Assembly: GCA_963666995.1 (NCBI GenBank)
Contig: OY762941.1
Span: forward strand, 1,984,001 to 2,048,000
Origin: Syntrophobacter sp963666995
GTDB taxonomy: Bacteria > Desulfobacterota > Syntrophobacteria > Syntrophobacterales > Syntrophobacteraceae
Direction of reading: 5' to 3'
Length of the DNA stretch: 64,000 bases
The notes beneath the pieces were generated by a model. It saw nothing but the letters and a program-made list of their open reading frames with translations, made no database searches and was not told the origin of the DNA. This document shows positions 1-8,816 of the stretch, piece by piece. Both the position numbers and the translations under genes were made by a program. The number at the start of each line of letters is the position of its first letter. The first letter of the stretch is position 1.

Positions 1-810
1 TGTTCTTCCGGGAAGCGAATCAAACGATACGCCCGCCTTGTCTCCCACGGCGATGTGAATGGCCTCCAGTTCATGCACCTGCGCTCTGATCACCATCGGA
101 TCCATGACTCCGATGATGAAAGCAGGTGCTCCGGACCCGATTTCGGCTCCTTCCCTGACGTCGGCTCCCTCCCCGATCACGTACCCCCCGATGGGCGCGA
201 CAAGGGAGACCACCTCGGGCACGTTGCCGGAGTTGAAGGATTTTCCCAGTTCATCTTTGAGTACGGCAAGATCATCCCTGGCCAACTGTTGTTCGAGCCG
301 CAGGCGGGATTCGACGGCATTGCGGTTTCTGAGAGCCAGTTGGATCTCCTTCTCCACCTGGTTCAGGCTCTGGGCCGGAGCCATATTCTGGGCGGAAAGG
401 CTCTGGAGTTCCTTTCTCTTCACCTCCAGGGAAGAAAGATTCTGGTCGATTCCGGCAATCTGGGCCTGGAGGTCGTTTATTTGCGGGGGTGAGAGCCTTC
501 TGTGAAGCTGAATGACCACTTCCGGAAGCAGCCGGTATTGGGCGAGGGTTTCGCCCTCTTTCACCTTCTGCCCCGCGTGAGCTTTAATGGAGGTGATGAT
601 CCCGTTAAACGGGGCAGTCACCTGCCTTTTCAGAGGGCAGAACAGTTTTCCCTGGAGAACGATATCGCCCGTTTTCTGTTCGCCGGGAGCGGGCCGGTTG
701 GCCTGGGGTTCCCCGGATATCGCAGGCCGGGAGGCAGAAACGAGCAGGAGAAGGCAGACCGGCAGCAGCAGCAAACCTGCCGGCACTCTAGTTCTGCAAT
801 GGTTTAGCAT
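1..810 (-). CDS. HlyD-family periplasmic adaptor of ABC exporter (partial)
   Basis: The frame is open through the left window edge, so only about 270 N-terminal residues are seen. The ATG at 808-810 gives a short basic N-terminus and a Leu-rich signal or anchor segment (about residues 10-26). A lipoyl-like half follows (residues about 55-95, including VTAPFNGIITSIKAHAGQKV). Then comes a coiled-coil hairpin rich in Gln, Glu and Leu (about 110-190) and the second lipoyl half (about 205-230). That order is typical of membrane-fusion adaptors linking an inner-membrane pump to a TolC-type channel. The start overlaps the upstream channel gene by 23 bases, which suggests translational coupling. A GTG at 784-786 is an alternative start. 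The substrate cannot be told. Confidence 0.85.
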   Translation of the reverse strand, partial: MLNHCRTRVPAGLLLLPVCLLLLVSASRPAISGEPQANRPAPGEQKTGDIVLQGKLFCPLKRQVTAPFNGIITSIKAHAGQKVKEGETLAQYRLLPEVVIQLHRRLSPPQINDLQAQIAGIDQNLSSLEVKRKELQSLSAQNMAPAQSLNQVEKEIQLALRNRNAVESRLRLEQQLARDDLAVLKDELGKSFNSGNVPEVVSLVAPIGGYVIGEGADVREGAEIGSGAPAFIIGVMDPMVIRAQVHELEAIHIAVGDKAGVSFDSLPGRT

Positions 811-2179
811 CTACGAATACCTTTGACAGTTCGCCGCAGAGAAAACGAAGGTTAAGGAGCGCTTTATCGTGTTCCATCTTCTTTATGCGTGTGTTCTTCA
901 ATGCCTCCAGGCGCGCCTTTTTTTCCGCCAGCACATTCGAGAAAGGCAGTCTCCCGGACTGATAGCCAATCTCCGTCTGCTGCAATTTCAGGCCCGCCAG
1001 TTCTTCCTGGGTGACCGCAAGTTTCAACTCGGCAGCCGAGCCGGACAACTTCTCCAGCGCGTCTTTCCATTTGCTCCCCGTGTCTATTTCCTTGATCTTC
1101 TCTTCCGCTTCCACCTGGTGGAGCATGGTCTTCTGGCGGGAGATGTTCCTGCTGCGCTTGAGTCCGTCCCAGATCGGCATTTCAAAACCGAGGGAGAAAT
1201 AGTAGGAATTGCTCGGCAGCCCGCTGAGCGGATCGGCCGTTTCCAGCCTCATGGACAAAGTGGGGAGAAACTTGGTATAGGACAGGGTGATGTTGATCGC
1301 CTGGAGTTCTTTCTTGAGGTTTTCGATTTTAAGATCGCACGAATTGGCCCGAACCTGATCGAGTGTGGCGGAGGCCGGCTCGAAGCGGTCCAGCACCTGC
1401 GTTCGGGCGTCATTCAGGTCGAGTTCCAGCACCTGGTCGGCGGGAATCCCCAGAAGAGACTTCAGGCCGTCCAGGATGGTGGCCTTCGACGTCTCGATTT
1501 TTGCGCTGTCGAATCTGGCCGTTGCCGATTCCTGTCCGGCAAGGCGGCTGTCGAGTGCAGTCGCTCCTCCCGTCCCGATCCGACTGGTCACGTAGGCGAC
1601 GCTCTGTTCCGCCACATCCGTCAATTCCTTCTGATAGCCGGCGATGTCGTTGAGTGCCTGGATCTCGAGGAACCCCGCGGCGATTCGCTGAATGCTCTCC
1701 GATATCGTGCGCATGTGCCCGAATACGGCAATCTGGGAAATCAGCTTCCGGGCCTTGATGGAAATATAGGCTTCGACCGGATTGTACTCATCGGTTACAA
1801 AACCCAGGCTGTAAGGTCGCACATCGGAATTCGCCGAATTGGGATAATCGAAATAGTAGCGCGTGCGGATGGAAAGAGAAGGAAACAGGGCAAACTTGCT
1901 GTCGGTCTCGTCCAGCCGCTTGAGGTCCATCTCCAGCGAACTGGTGACGAAGTAGGGGGACTGCTTGAGAGCGGTCCTCACGCACTCCGAAAATGTCATG
2001 GGACCGCCGGCGACGGGATCCGGCGAAGGGATGACATTCTCGTCGGCGAGAATGCACCCGGGAGCCGGCAGGTTCACGGCCAGAAAAAAAGCGATCAACG
2101 CCAGGAAAAAAGATCTGATCTTCCTGAACGAGGGTACGGCCGTAAAGGGACTTCCCGGCCCTGTTCCATCACTGAGCAA
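788..2179 (-). CDS. TolC-family outer-membrane efflux protein
   Basis: 463 residues from a TTG start preceded by a GGGGGA ribosome-binding site. A hydrophobic export signal lies at about residues 20-40. The rest is the OEP-type repeated helical hairpin layout, with long amphipathic helices rich in Ala, Gln, Glu and Leu and the phrase ALKQSP near residue 70, where TolC proteins carry an equivalent motif. Its role is the outer-membrane exit duct. It sits between the ABC ATPase (94 bases upstream) and the HlyD adaptor (overlapping), so the three together with the permease form one tripartite exporter operon. Family assignment is firm; substrate is unknown. Confidence 0.88.
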   Translation of the reverse strand: MLSDGTGPGSPFTAVPSFRKIRSFFLALIAFFLAVNLPAPGCILADENVIPSPDPVAGGPMTFSECVRTALKQSPYFVTSSLEMDLKRLDETDSKFALFPSLSIRTRYYFDYPNSANSDVRPYSLGFVTDEYNPVEAYISIKARKLISQIAVFGHMRTISESIQRIAAGFLEIQALNDIAGYQKELTDVAEQSVAYVTSRIGTGGATALDSRLAGQESATARFDSAKIETSKATILDGLKSLLGIPADQVLELDLNDARTQVLDRFEPASATLDQVRANSCDLKIENLKKELQAINITLSYTKFLPTLSMRLETADPLSGLPSNSYYFSLGFEMPIWDGLKRSRNISRQKTMLHQVEAEEKIKEIDTGSKWKDALEKLSGSAAELKLAVTQEELAGLKLQQTEIGYQSGRLPFSNVLAEKKARLEALKNTRIKKMEHDKALLNLRFLCGELSKVFVDAKPLQN

Positions 2180-2272
2180 AGCATCCCCCTTCCCGGCTTC
2201 GGGCGCCGTCGCCGCCGGGTTTGCACCTCAGACCGCAAGGCCCTCAAGGCTGTGCTCTACTGCATGGCATCA

Positions 2273-3010
2273 TCAATGAACGGCTTGCGCCGAACCGCGA
2301 TCGTCCCGGGAAACCATGACCCCATCCTTCAGGCAGCAGGTCCGATGGCACCGTTTGGCCACCTCGGGATCGTGAGTCACCAGCGCGATAGCGGTGTCTC
2401 CATCTTCAACAAAGTGCTTGAAATAGTCAATAACAAGGTGCCCGTTCTTTCCATCCAGTTGTCCGGTGGGTTCGTCCGCCAGGATGATCTTCGGGCGGTT
2501 GACGAGGGCTCGGGCCACGGCTACCCGCTGCTGCTCTCCACCCGAAAGGAGATTGGCCGGATGGTGCAGCCGGTGGGACAGGTTCACTCGATCGAGGGCC
2601 TCCAGGATACGGGCCGGTCGTTCGCTGCGCCTCAGCCCTGAGTAGATCAGGGGATATTCAAGATTTTCATAGACGGAAGAATGCTCGATCAGGTTGCAAC
2701 TTTGAAACACAAATCCGACGAATTGCCGGCGGAATGCGGCCTGGGCGGAGCGGGACAGAGTCAGGACGTTCTGGTTCAGGGCGTTGTAGACGCCTTCGGA
2801 GGGTGAGAGGAAAAGCCCGAGTATGGCGAGAAGTGTTGATTTGCCGGAGCCGGAAGGCCCCATGATCGCCACCATTTCGCGGGGGTACACGCAGAAATTG
2901 ACATCGGAGAGTACGCGGATCAACCCGGCCCCATTTTCATAGTTCTTCGTCAGGCGGGAGACGCGGATCAAAGCAGTGTCGTGTTGGTATGACGCGGATT
3001 GGCTATTCAT
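2273..3010 (-). CDS. ABC transporter ATP-binding protein (MacB/LolD type)
   Basis: 245 residues. Walker A GPSGSGKST is at 51-59. The Q-loop region (VGFVFQSCNLIEH), signature LSGGEQQRVAVARA and Walker B IILADEPTGQLDG are all present, followed by the switch histidine (LVTHD). The LDG D-loop and family-length spacing match the MacB/LolD/FtsE group, which energises mechanotransmission-type permeases. The start overlaps the permease stop by 8 bases. It would act on the cytoplasmic face, driving the adjacent FtsX-like permease and TolC channel. Confidence 0.93.
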   Translation of the reverse strand: MNSQSASYQHDTALIRVSRLTKNYENGAGLIRVLSDVNFCVYPREMVAIMGPSGSGKSTLLAILGLFLSPSEGVYNALNQNVLTLSRSAQAAFRRQFVGFVFQSCNLIEHSSVYENLEYPLIYSGLRRSERPARILEALDRVNLSHRLHHPANLLSGGEQQRVAVARALVNRPKIILADEPTGQLDGKNGHLVIDYFKHFVEDGDTAIALVTHDPEVAKRCHRTCCLKDGVMVSRDDRGSAQAVH

Positions 3011-4205
3011 AGCGGATCGCCGACACCACTTCCATCCGGCTTGCCCTCAAAGACGGATAAAACCCGGCCCCGATGCCCAGCAGCATGGAAAAGAAGATTC
3101 CGAGGCCCACACACATTACGAAGAGTTCTTCAGGGGGACGGCATTTGAGAAAACCGCTTACCGCTTCAACCCCTATGCGCCCCAGCACCACTCCCACTAT
3201 CGCGGACCCCGAACTGAGGAAAGAAGACTCTATGAGGAACTGGATCAAAATATCACGGTCTTCCGCGCCCATTGCCTTTTTCAAGCCGATTTCCCGGGTC
3301 CTCGACTGGACCGCGGCCATCATTCCGTTCCAGATGCCGACTCCTCCGAGCGTGAGGGTCGCGACAATGGAAAGATAAACGAAGAGTTCGATCCACCATG
3401 CTATTCTCTGCACGCGCTGCAAAGGATCCCAGGCCACGCGGAGCCGCAGTCGTTCAGTCGATTGATGGGCTGCAACCACTCCCGGAATCGAATCGTAAAC
3501 TCTCGTAACGTCGTCCCATGTCTGGCAACGTACGTAGAGGCGGTCCACCGGAGTCAGGCTCGCGATCCGATCCTGAGCGGTGGTGATCGGGATGAAGGCA
3601 TGCATGACCCGATCTCCGCCCATCACCTGGCTGAGAACCCCGCCCACAAGGTAAAGATCATTGTCGATGGGAAGGAATTCTCCCGCCACGTCAGTGCGCC
3701 CGAACACCTTTCGGGCCAGTTCCTCTCCGATGACGCACACCCGGACCCGGTCCCTGACAGCCGCAAGGCCGAACAATTCTCCAGACAGAGGGGCCAGGCC
3801 ATTCACCTGCCAGAAATATCCGTCCACTCCGTAGAGCGGAAATCGGGTCTGCGTGCCGCGCCATGTAGTCGCGCTCTGGCCCATCTTGGCCGCGGCGCCG
3901 CTCACAGCCCTTACTCCGGGCATGGCGCGGAGCGCATTCACCGTGTCTTCGCTGAATCTTTGAGGCATTGAAAAGCGGCCGTGGTTGGGGTCATAGTCAT
4001 CGAAGTAGACTCTGACCAGAGTGGCTCCGCCCAGGAGATCGAGGTCGAGGTTCAGGGTTTTCTTGACTTCCTGCCCCATGGTGATGACGACGATGAACCC
4101 CGCGGTACCGAGGGTAATAGCGACAAACACCCCGAGATAGCGCCTCATCTGACGGATCACCTGCCTCATTCCCACGAGCCAGAGATCGTACAATTTTAGA
4201 AGCAT
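3003..4205 (-). CDS. MacB-like ABC transporter permease (FtsX domain)
   Basis: 400 residues from the ATG at 4205. One membrane helix lies near the N-terminus (about residues 24-45, GVFVAITLGTAGFIVVITMG), then a large periplasmic MacB_PCD-like domain. Three C-terminal helices form the FtsX domain (about 275-300, 325-345 and 365-390). This topology marks type VII (MacB) permeases, which pump substrates from the periplasm through a TolC-type duct. A GTG at 4253 would add 16 residues without a recognisable ribosome-binding site, so the ATG is preferred. First gene of the exporter operon. Confidence 0.88.
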   Translation of the reverse strand: MLLKLYDLWLVGMRQVIRQMRRYLGVFVAITLGTAGFIVVITMGQEVKKTLNLDLDLLGGATLVRVYFDDYDPNHGRFSMPQRFSEDTVNALRAMPGVRAVSGAAAKMGQSATTWRGTQTRFPLYGVDGYFWQVNGLAPLSGELFGLAAVRDRVRVCVIGEELARKVFGRTDVAGEFLPIDNDLYLVGGVLSQVMGGDRVMHAFIPITTAQDRIASLTPVDRLYVRCQTWDDVTRVYDSIPGVVAAHQSTERLRLRVAWDPLQRVQRIAWWIELFVYLSIVATLTLGGVGIWNGMMAAVQSRTREIGLKKAMGAEDRDILIQFLIESSFLSSGSAIVGVVLGRIGVEAVSGFLKCRPPEELFVMCVGLGIFFSMLLGIGAGFYPSLRASRMEVVSAIRYE

Positions 4206-4337
4206 TGCGTGTTTTCTCGTTCCGTCCTCAAAGGATCGCTTCTCATGGACCACCGGCGACCCGGCGCACGGCCCGCACCCGCTCTACCGCCCGCTTCCCG
4301 AATTCGCAGCCCCTGTCCGGCATGCTCCCCATAGTGC

Positions 4338-5612
4338 TTAAGTCGCAGTGCCGGAAGCACATTCGTAATCATCACAAAAAGGCAGCGGCTCCTTGAAATC
4401 GGAAATCCTTATTTTGTATTTCTTGGCGAGCTTCTCCAGCGTGTCGAGTACGAAATCGATATGCCGTTGCTCGTGGGTGCTCATATAAGCTGTCCGTATT
4501 ACAGCCTGTCCCTTTGGCACGGCGGGAAAAACGGCGGGAAGGGCGAAAACGCCGTTTTCAAAAAGGTCCTGAGCGAAACAAAAGGCCTTCTCTTCTTCAC
4601 CGATATAGACGGGAATGATCGGCGTTCCCGAATTCCTGGTGCAAAATCCGATCTGCCGATAGCCTTCCCTGACTTGCCGAGTGATTTCCCGCAGGCGCTG
4701 GACACGTTCCGGCTCCTCCTCGAGCACGTCCAGGCACGCCATTACCGTAGCGGCGTTGATGGCCGGAAGCGCAGCCGAGAAGATGAGGGTTTTGGAGTCG
4801 TGTTTGATATATTCGAGGAGATCTTCATCATCGGCGGCAATAAAACCACCGATCGAGGCCAGCGCCTTGCTGAAAGTTCCCATGATGAAGTCCATTTCGG
4901 CCGTAACGCCGCAATGGCCGGCCGTTCCTTCGCCCCTTTCGCCCATCACTCCCAATCCATGGGCATCGTCCAGGTATATCAGAAGGCCGGGGAATTCCTG
5001 CTTGAGACGCGCAAGCTCCTCCAAAGGGGCCACGTCGCCCGACATGCTGAAAACCCCCTCGGTTATCAGCAGGAAATTTGCATCGGGGTATTTGTGAAAT
5101 GCCTCGCCAATCTTGTGCGAAGCGGCTTCCACGTCGTTGTGAGGGAAAGAGATGATCCTGGCCCGCGACGACCTGCAACCCTCAAAAATGCTGTAATGGT
5201 TCTCCTTGTCGCAGAAGATCACGTCATGCGAGTCGAGAAGACAACCAATAACGCCCAGATTCACCGAGAACCCGGTGGAATGCACGATCGCTCTCTTTTT
5301 CCCGACCAGCTTCGCGAGGCGGTCTTCGAGAGTCTCGTGAATGGCCATATTGCCGCACAAAAACCTGGATCCTCCCGGTCCCGTGCCATAGGTGTCCAGA
5401 GAGCGAACTGCCGCCTCCCGTACTCGCGAATCATGAGTGAGGCCGAGATAATCGTTTGAACCAACCATGACCAGACGACGGTCTCCAACTTGCACTTCGG
5501 GTCCGCTGGTCCGGGTAATAGCTCTGAAGTATGGATAAAATCCCCCTTCTTTGGCGTCCCGTATCATGCGGACAAATGGGTAGCAACGCTCTTTCAGCGT
5601 CATGAGAGACAT
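4338..5612 (-). CDS. Alpha-oxoamine synthase (BioF/Kbl/SPT family)
   Basis: 424 residues, a fold-type I PLP enzyme that joins an amino acid to an acyl-CoA with decarboxylation. Visible family marks are SNDYLGLT (52-59), GTGPGGSRFLCG (76-87), the cofactor-stacking His in ENHYS (139), LDDAHG (214-219) and the Schiff-base Lys in GTFSKALASIGG (K249). GSRFLCG and DKENHYSIFEGC resemble bacterial serine palmitoyltransferases more than BioF, but this is by eye. No biotin genes are nearby, which weakens a biotin role. An upstream ATG at 5651 adds 13 residues; the ATG at 5612 is chosen because it has GAGGAG at good spacing. It stands alone in orientation with 480 empty bases upstream. Confidence 0.82.
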   Translation of the reverse strand: MSLMTLKERCYPFVRMIRDAKEGGFYPYFRAITRTSGPEVQVGDRRLVMVGSNDYLGLTHDSRVREAAVRSLDTYGTGPGGSRFLCGNMAIHETLEDRLAKLVGKKRAIVHSTGFSVNLGVIGCLLDSHDVIFCDKENHYSIFEGCRSSRARIISFPHNDVEAASHKIGEAFHKYPDANFLLITEGVFSMSGDVAPLEELARLKQEFPGLLIYLDDAHGLGVMGERGEGTAGHCGVTAEMDFIMGTFSKALASIGGFIAADDEDLLEYIKHDSKTLIFSAALPAINAATVMACLDVLEEEPERVQRLREITRQVREGYRQIGFCTRNSGTPIIPVYIGEEEKAFCFAQDLFENGVFALPAVFPAVPKGQAVIRTAYMSTHEQRHIDFVLDTLEKLAKKYKIRISDFKEPLPFCDDYECASGTAT

Positions 5613-6093
5613 ATCGCTCCTCTTCTGCGGTGCTGGATTATAATTTTCCATTTAAAAATTTTAATTTAACAAACTTCACATCCATGCGCAATACCCACCC
5701 ATGACAATGTGTTGCGGGCTGTCTCAATGGTTGTTCGCGCAGATAATACCACACGGTCCCCTCCCGGAGTTCATTGCTTCTCCGGCAAGGATCTCCTTGC
5801 GGCGGTACGGCACCCGCCGTTCTCAAGAATGGATCCTATTACACAGTCTTCAAACATAATCAAGACGATACCATGCCGGATATGCGAGAAAAAGGAAAAA
5901 AAGGAGGGAGAATTCCATGGAATGCCTCTCAGGGTCGGATGCCGCGGCTCATGCAAAAAACCTCAATACGGGCCCAGACCATCCCGGCAGTCTTGCCCAT
6001 TCGAGCACTTCCAAATATGCATTTCCTGACAGGCAGATGCAATCCACTGCAACCGCCGGGGCTATCCCCGCCGGACTGAATCTGAGTTATGAA
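5613..6093. other. Intergenic region, no gene recognised
   Basis: 481 bases between two minus-strand genes. Short frames exist on both strands but none has a convincing ribosome-binding site, composition or family motif. A very AT-rich stretch (about 5640-5670) lies just upstream of the oxoamine synthase and probably contains its leader. No clear -35/-10 pair could be fixed. Confidence 0.5.
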
Positions 6094-7104
6094 TCAAGGT
6101 TTCCCTGCCGTTCCGAAGGAGGTCCATTTGGTCGGGAACCGGCCTTCTCCGGTCATATGTGCGTGGAGATCGGAGAGCGTCATACCGTCTACGGGCCCGG
6201 TTTCGACAAGCCAGTCCAAAAAAGCGCGGATTCTTGCGGTGAGCTTACAGACGGCTTCTTCGGTCTTGAAGTCCGGAGTCGCTCCGGGCTGCAATTCCGA
6301 AGAGTGCAGGAACATCGACAGGACGCTGCCCCCCCGCTTGTGATGAAGCCGTACCGCCCGCTTCATCGCACCCAGAGAAAACCATGCGGGCTGAATCCCT
6401 GTGACCGCCGTGTAGCGGTACGCCGTTAAGAGGAAACTGCGGAGGCGGCCGGGCAGGCGGGAAACCCCCGCGTAGATCATATCGCGGGTGTGGGGGATGA
6501 GCGGCACCATCGTGAGGGGAACTTCCAGGATGGGATGACCTCCGTGCGCGCCGCTTTCCATAAAGTAAGGATCGAAAGGAGCCATGAAATGGTCGGTGCC
6601 TTCCGCAGTGTATCGAAGAGGAACGACACTGCTGTCCGCGACTATCCCGAATTCCGGCAGGAGCTGTTGAACCTGCCTGCCCAGATCGAACCGGCCCATT
6701 CGGAAGGAAGAGGGGGGAGCCCCGAAACGGGTCTTCAGTGATTCGGCCAGAACGGCAAACTTGGCTTCGAGCAAAGGAAGGGGCATGAAGTCGGCCCGGA
6801 CAGGCTCCGGATAGGGGAGGACCTGGAACGGCGGTGTGTTCCAGTGGTGGAGGTGCGCCCCGATTTCAGCCCCGAAGCCGTCCTTCCATGAAGACAAAAC
6901 AGCCCTGCATGCGGGATTCTCAGCCACCTGGTAGGCAACCATGAGAGTCAGGGGGAAACCGAATTCTTTCGTGATGAACTCGAGGCGGCGCAACTGCCGG
7001 ACATTTTCGACTCCGGGAGGGACCCTGGCGTATTCGCCCGAGAAAAGCCCTTCTTCCTCAACATCGACGCTGATGATCAGTCTCACCTGGGACTTCCCTC
7101 CCAT
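6094..7104 (-). CDS. Polysaccharide deacetylase-like (NodB-fold) protein
   Basis: 336 residues. The N-terminus LIISVDVEEEGL carries the first catalytic Asp pattern of NodB-homology deacetylases. A metal-binding cluster follows in GAEIGAHLHHWNTPP (about 80-95), and the central part (RFGAPPSSFRMGRFD) matches the third conserved block, where an Arg or Asp usually sits. No export signal is visible, so it may act on cytoplasmic or lipid-linked glycan precursors. It lies 11 bases downstream of the zinc dehydrogenase gene and is probably cotranscribed with it. A GTG inside the first codons (QVRL) is another possible start. Substrate unknown. Confidence 0.75.
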   Translation of the reverse strand: MGGKSQVRLIISVDVEEEGLFSGEYARVPPGVENVRQLRRLEFITKEFGFPLTLMVAYQVAENPACRAVLSSWKDGFGAEIGAHLHHWNTPPFQVLPYPEPVRADFMPLPLLEAKFAVLAESLKTRFGAPPSSFRMGRFDLGRQVQQLLPEFGIVADSSVVPLRYTAEGTDHFMAPFDPYFMESGAHGGHPILEVPLTMVPLIPHTRDMIYAGVSRLPGRLRSFLLTAYRYTAVTGIQPAWFSLGAMKRAVRLHHKRGGSVLSMFLHSSELQPGATPDFKTEEAVCKLTARIRAFLDWLVETGPVDGMTLSDLHAHMTGEGRFPTKWTSFGTAGKP

Positions 7105-7115
7105 GTGGCTGCCGG

Positions 7116-8333
7116 TCAGGACAAACCTTTGCCGAGATCAAACACGACTTTCATGCTCCGGTTCCGCGACTTGTCAAGCGCGGCCTGGAAAGCAAGCGGA
7201 TACTCTTTGAGGGAAAAGACGTGAGACACAAGGCCTTCTTTGCGATAGGAGGATTTCTCAAGGAGATCGATCGCCATTTTATAGGTTCGCACCCTTTCGC
7301 CTTTGAAAGTGCCGAAAGCGTAACAGACCGACCCGGCCATGCGGAGTTCACGGAACCAGAGGCTGGACAGATCGACAGACCCGATGCGTCCCGCCGTTCC
7401 CACCATAACGTAACTGCCCCTGCCGCGGAGAGCCAGCAACCCTTCCTGCAGGGACCGGCTGCTCCCGACGCAGTCGAAGAAAATATCGGCTCCCCCTTCG
7501 AGATTGCCGCCTCCAAGGGTCGTCGCAATCAAACGTGCGCCGACCGCATCCCCCAGTTCAGCCCGGGTCGGCGATCGCAGCACCATATCAGCGCCTCCCG
7601 CCCGGGCCAGTTCGGCCTGAAAAGCATGCCGGGCAACTGCGATCAGCTTTGCCGGAAAGCCCAGAGTCCTCAGAATCCGAATGAGGTGCTGGCCCAGGAT
7701 CCCGGCCCCGTAGACTACGACGGTGTGATTGTCCTCGGGGAAGTGGTCCAGGGCCGGCTGCAGCGCGGATGCAAGCGAATCCGCCAGTACCGCGGTCTCA
7801 TCGGGGATCGAGTCGGGCACCCGGATCAACTGGCGCGGATGGGCCGCCGTGTATTCCGCCATCCCGCCCCCGGCGCCCTGAGTGTACCCCAGCACGGTTC
7901 CCGGAGCGAGCTTCCCGGAAGTGAAATTTTCGCATAAATTATAGAGGCCTTCGGCGCAGTAACGGCAAGGCGGCAGGCCCCGCACTTCGCACGACAGAAC
8001 AGGTTCGACCACCACCCGGTCTCCCGGCTTCCACTCGGAGCCCCGCCCGCCGGAGACCACTTCCGCCAGGATTTCATGCCCGAGGACAGCGGGAAAAGAT
8101 GCGTACGGCTCAAGCAAAAAAGACTCCGCTCCCTGGAGGAGCCTGAGGTCCGAGCCGCAAATGCCGCAGAACCGGTTCCTGAGGACGATCCAATCCGGAG
8201 ACGGAGGGGAGAGAGGCATTTCCTCGAGCCTCAGCGGGGCCACCTTGTGAAAGAAGCGGTGGGGTTTGAGGCGGGTTAGAGCTTTCCCCAGGAGATAACG
8301 GGGCACGGAGCGACGGTAAACAAGCGCTTTCAT
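7116..8333 (-). CDS. Zinc-dependent alcohol dehydrogenase family protein (MDR)
   Basis: 405 residues from the ATG at 8333. Catalytic-zinc ligands are Cys59 (CGICGSD) and His86-Glu87 (GHE). The structural-zinc cysteines are at 115, 123, 126 and 134. The nucleotide-binding Rossmann segment reads VVVYGAGILGQHLIRIL. This is the medium-chain dehydrogenase/reductase superfamily, NAD(P)-dependent, probably acting on a polyol or sugar alcohol given the glycan neighbourhood. An upstream ATG at 8483 would add 50 residues that do not look like the family, so it was rejected. It precedes the deacetylase gene by 11 bases. Confidence 0.85.
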   Translation of the reverse strand: MKALVYRRSVPRYLLGKALTRLKPHRFFHKVAPLRLEEMPLSPPSPDWIVLRNRFCGICGSDLRLLQGAESFLLEPYASFPAVLGHEILAEVVSGGRGSEWKPGDRVVVEPVLSCEVRGLPPCRYCAEGLYNLCENFTSGKLAPGTVLGYTQGAGGGMAEYTAAHPRQLIRVPDSIPDETAVLADSLASALQPALDHFPEDNHTVVVYGAGILGQHLIRILRTLGFPAKLIAVARHAFQAELARAGGADMVLRSPTRAELGDAVGARLIATTLGGGNLEGGADIFFDCVGSSRSLQEGLLALRGRGSYVMVGTAGRIGSVDLSSLWFRELRMAGSVCYAFGTFKGERVRTYKMAIDLLEKSSYRKEGLVSHVFSLKEYPLAFQAALDKSRNRSMKVVFDLGKGLS

Positions 8334-8816
8334 TTTCAGCGTCCTGAAGTGGTTGACGGAACACGGCCGATCCTCGCGGATTGAGGAATCCGCCTTCAGC
8401 CGTGATAAAGACCGCGAATTCGAAAATTCGAGGCCCGGGGCGGCCATGCAGAAGATAATATCAATTGCGTTGCATCGCCGCATGCCTTACGCGGCTCCCG
8501 TTTGGGGGGCCGTTGAGGGCTCCGCGGGCAAAAGAGCCTTGTGATTCGGGCAGATGCGGTTATAATCCCAAGGCTCTTGCGGACGGGCTACGGGACCGCC
8601 CGCAAATACGTACAATGGGATTCAACCCGGTGAGTCTGTCACGAATGGCCGGCTTCTGTCAACTTGGCAGACTCATCGTAAAAATTTGCCGCGGATGCAA
8701 TTTGGAACTCCGCGACGCTTGATTCCGGAGGTCTCCGGAGGTGAAAACCGTGGGGTCGGCAAGATCGGGGGCTTTGATTCCTGCGGCAATTTGAGAGAAT
8801 GAAGGGAAGGTTTTCG
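8334..8816. other. Divergent intergenic region with inverted repeat
   Basis: Spacer between the minus-strand dehydrogenase and the plus-strand radical SAM gene. It must hold promoters for both, but I cannot fix them. A 7-base inverted repeat with a 2-base loop (TCCGGAG-GT-CTCCGGA, 8724-8739) lies 77 bases upstream of the radical SAM start and could be an operator. No gene seen. Confidence 0.4.

Noticed and set aside
869..2641. 590-codon open frame on the plus strand
   Set aside because: It lies antisense to the TolC-like and ATPase genes, shows no domain or ribosome-binding site, and is the mirror of their codon bias.
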